Positions 34,682 to 36,715 of a DNA stretch of 36,715 nt are shown here, piece by piece. This stretch comes from DAHUZL01 sp035533215. GTDB lineage: Bacteria > Chloroflexota > Dormibacteria > Aeolococcales > Bog-877. A model generated the notes under the pieces. It did not search any database. It saw nothing but the letters and a program-made list of their open reading frames with translations, and was not told the origin of the DNA. The stretch is taken from positions 1 through 36,715 of the forward strand of contig DATLUG010000036.1 of assembly GCA_035533215.1 (NCBI GenBank), read 5' to 3'. The position numbers and the translations under genes were made by a program. Within the stretch, counting starts at the first letter, position 1. Each line of letters begins with the position of its first letter.

Positions 34682-34712
34682 CGGGGATGGCGGCGCACCG
34701 CCGCCATCCCCG
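34682..34712. terminator. 14-bp perfect hairpin after the second SBP gene
   Basis: Arms 34682-34695 and 34699-34712 are perfectly complementary with a CAC loop. It lies 10 bases after the SBP stop and 40 bases before the MBL-fold start, both on the minus strand. There is no T-run, as is common at this GC content. Confidence 0.7.
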
Positions 34713-34722
34713 CTCGCGCGCG

Positions 34723-36552
34723 CTAGCCGGAGAGGGTCCAGTTCTCCGGGGTGATGTGGAGGTTGGGGTCCTGCGGGGTGACCCCGTGCAGCTTGCCGCT
34801 GATCTCAGAGAGCTGGAACGGGGAGAAGGGCTGGTACAGCACCGGCAGCTGCCTCGCCAGGTTGTTCTCGTAGCGGTAGAAGGCGGCCGTGCCCTGCTGC
34901 AGGTGGGTGGCGGTGATGTTGGCGTCGTTGGCGGGGTTGTCGTAGTGGCCAAAGTTGGAGAGTGCTCCGGTCTGGAAGATCTCCCCGCCGGTCGGGTAGA
35001 AGTCGGGGGAGTAGGTCCAGGCGTAGCCCTCGTTGCCCCAGTTCTCCATCTCCCACTGGCAGCCGGACATGTTGGGCGGCAGGCAGCCCGACGACTTGGC
35101 GAGGACATCGACCACCGACGCCTGGGTGAGGGTCACGTTGATCCCGGCCCTCGACCAGCTCGACCGTATCGACGCCATCATGGCGCTGAAGCTGACGATC
35201 CCCTCCCCGTACTGCATGGTGAAGTTGAGCTGGGCTCCCCGCTTGATCCCGGCTCCGCACTGGCCCGCGCCGGTGCCCGGCCGCTGGCAGCTGTCGATGC
35301 CGCCGGGATGGATCGACCAGCCATGGCTGCTGAGCAGGTGGGTGGCGGCGCTGACGCTGTAGGGGTAGAGGTTGTGGTCCTCGTTGGCGCTGACCAGGTT
35401 GGTGGCCGGCACGGTCGGCACCGGTCCCAGGGTGGGGTGGCCGAGACCGTGGAGGATGCCCTTCAGGAGGGCGGGCTGGTCGATCAGCCGCTGCAGCGCC
35501 TGGCGGACGTACAGCTGCTTGAAGATCATCCCCACCTTGGGGTTGGCGAAGTTGAGCGGGAACCAGTTGAACCCCCACTCCGTCCAGGCGTCGAAGTGGT
35601 ACCCCTGGCGGCTGAGGTACGCCTTCTGGGCCAGGTCCTGGACCGGCAGGTAGCCGTAGTCGATCGACCCCGAGCGCAGGGCGTCGAACTCCGACTGGTC
35701 GTTGGTGTAGGGGAGCTCCTCCAGCTTCGCGATCTTCGGCTTCACCGGGCCCGTGTAGTGGGGGCTGGGCCGGAAGGCGGCGTAGCCGGTGGCGGGGATG
35801 AAGCTGGTCAGCTGCCAGGGCCCGTCGGTCACCTTCCAGAGCGGGTTGGTGGTGTAGGTGGTCAGCTTGGTGGCCTCGGAGTCGAGGAACTTGTAGACGG
35901 CGGTGGCGCCGGCGGCGGTCCGATCGTAGTTGCCGATCGCACCGGTGGCGGAGGTCTTGTCCCAGGCGTGCTGGGGGATCGGCCAGACCTGGCTCAGCTC
36001 GTTGTAGAGGATCCAGGTGTGGTTGTAGGCCTTGTTGAAGGTGAGGCTGAACTGATAGGGCTTGGAGCTGGGGAAGCTCATGCTCACGACGTCGGCGGGG
36101 AAGCCGCCCGGGACGAAGGCGAACCAGTCGGCCTCGTTCCTGATGATCTCGTCCATCCAGAACTGGACGTCGCGGTTGGTGACCGGCCGGCCGTCCGCCC
36201 AGGTGTAGCGGTTGAGGGTGACGGTGGCGGTGCGGCCGCCGTTGGAGAAGACCGGCGCCCGGCCCATGCTGAGCTTGTAGTTGACGCTGTAGGAGCCGTT
36301 GCTGCCGAACCAGTAGAGCGGCCGCCAGAGCAGCTCGTCCATGTCGTAGAGGTTGACGTTGCTCTCGTGGGCCGCCGACATGATGGGCAGGATGTAGGTG
36401 GGATAGTTGCCCGGCGAGTCGGCGAATGTCGCCACCCCGTGGGTGGCGGCGGCAGCGTTCGGTCTCGCCGCCGCTGCCGATCCCCCGGCGGCGACCAGAA
36501 GGGCCGCGGCCGCGCCCAGGACGAGCAGGCCGTGCCGCGCGTGCGTCTTCAT
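34723..36552 (-). CDS. Peptide-type ABC transporter substrate-binding protein (SBP_bac_5), second paralogue
   Basis: This 609-aa protein starts at ATG 36550-36552, set by GGAGGGGG upstream and by the signal peptide that follows (MKTHARHGLLVLGAAAALLVAAG). Unlike its paralogue it has no lipobox Cys, so it is probably secreted or held by another subunit. It has the same SBP_bac_5 layout as the protein at 19491-21332: ELLWRPLYWFGSNG, GRPVTNRDVQFWMDEI, LYNELSQVWPIPQHAWDKT, FDALRSGSIDYGYLPVQDL. No permease or ATPase is adjacent. It is a single-gene unit with its own promoter (36616-36644) and a hairpin terminator. The ligand is probably a peptide, by family only. Confidence 0.93.
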   Translation of the reverse strand: MKTHARHGLLVLGAAAALLVAAGGSAAAARPNAAAATHGVATFADSPGNYPTYILPIMSAAHESNVNLYDMDELLWRPLYWFGSNGSYSVNYKLSMGRAPVFSNGGRTATVTLNRYTWADGRPVTNRDVQFWMDEIIRNEADWFAFVPGGFPADVVSMSFPSSKPYQFSLTFNKAYNHTWILYNELSQVWPIPQHAWDKTSATGAIGNYDRTAAGATAVYKFLDSEATKLTTYTTNPLWKVTDGPWQLTSFIPATGYAAFRPSPHYTGPVKPKIAKLEELPYTNDQSEFDALRSGSIDYGYLPVQDLAQKAYLSRQGYHFDAWTEWGFNWFPLNFANPKVGMIFKQLYVRQALQRLIDQPALLKGILHGLGHPTLGPVPTVPATNLVSANEDHNLYPYSVSAATHLLSSHGWSIHPGGIDSCQRPGTGAGQCGAGIKRGAQLNFTMQYGEGIVSFSAMMASIRSSWSRAGINVTLTQASVVDVLAKSSGCLPPNMSGCQWEMENWGNEGYAWTYSPDFYPTGGEIFQTGALSNFGHYDNPANDANITATHLQQGTAAFYRYENNLARQLPVLYQPFSPFQLSEISGKLHGVTPQDPNLHITPENWTLSG

Positions 36553-36615
36553 CGTGAGAACCCCCTCCAGGATCATCTGGCTTGCTCGGGCGACCGCCCG
36601 CAGGCGGTGGCGCGA

Positions 36616-36644
36616 AGGGTAGCCCAACCCCGGGCGGCCGTCAA
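36616..36644 (-). promoter_or_regulatory. Promoter of the second SBP gene
   Basis: On the minus strand TTGACG (36644-36639), a 17-bp spacer and TACCCT (36621-36616) form a plausible sigma-70 promoter, about 64 bases before the start codon. The bases beyond it to the window end hold nothing else I can recognise. Confidence 0.6.
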
Positions 36645-36715
36645 CGCCGCGATCGTGGGGAGGCCCGCCGCGGGGCGGTCGCCCCCTCGGACGGGCGGGT
36701 CCCGGCCCCGCTCGG

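Overview
The window is very GC-rich (roughly 70% or more by eye) and consists of ordinary bacterial chromosome. I see no phage genes, transposase, integrase or CRISPR array. Gene content points to a high-GC Terrabacteria lineage such as Chloroflexota or Candidatus Dormibacterota. The pointers are a stand-alone FixA/FixB flavoprotein pair, a dnaG-rpoD operon without rpsU, large SBP_bac_5 proteins without permeases, an FHA/CpaF-like protein and an HNH protein of the MSVLLLNAS type. This is inferred from gene content; there is no rRNA or other marker to settle it.

Region 1 (1-4.9 kb, minus strand) holds a membrane-anchored TIM-barrel glycosidase-like protein, an OmpR-type response regulator, its histidine kinase, and the start of a small secreted protein. 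A TTCATG-type direct repeat with 11-bp spacing lies upstream of three of these four genes and looks like the regulator's own binding site. Region 2 (5.0-12.2 kb, minus strand) is housekeeping: rpoD and dnaG one base apart, a HTH/coiled-coil protein, a membrane protein, tRNA-Ser(GCT), an HD hydrolase, and a membrane protein with HTH, zinc-finger and Pro/Thr-rich parts.

Region 3 (12.45-17.25 kb) is a zone of gene decay. It contains a heavily frameshifted M20 amidohydrolase pseudogene and a remnant of an ABC permease broken by a 10-bp tandem duplication. An apparently intact sugar-type ABC ATPase and a small PNPOx-like protein survive there, and about 1.7 kb holds nothing recognisable. Region 4 (17.25-19.3 kb) is a secreted YVTN/NHL-type beta-propeller protein with PKD and Ig-like domains.

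Region 5 (19.37-29.03 kb) looks like a catabolic cluster. One plus-strand operon encodes a peptide-binding lipoprotein, a DppA-type D-aminopeptidase (M55) and a leucyl aminopeptidase (M17). A minus-strand set encodes a class III aminotransferase, a HutC-type GntR regulator and an FGGY kinase, with a divergent SIS-domain sugar-phosphate isomerase/deaminase. Two good promoters in this block share an ATACTGTG motif over the -10 element. Uptake and dismantling of D-amino-acid-containing peptides and amino sugars, such as murein fragments, is a reasonable hypothesis but is not proven.

Region 6 (29.2-36.7 kb) has tRNA-Asp(GTC), a cyclophilin, fixA-fixB (etfB-etfA), an FHA protein with a degenerate CpaF-like domain, a 51-aa membrane protein, an HNH nuclease, an MBL-fold hydrolase, and a second SBP_bac_5 protein clearly paralogous to the one at 19.5 kb. 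That last gene has its own promoter and a strong terminator hairpin.
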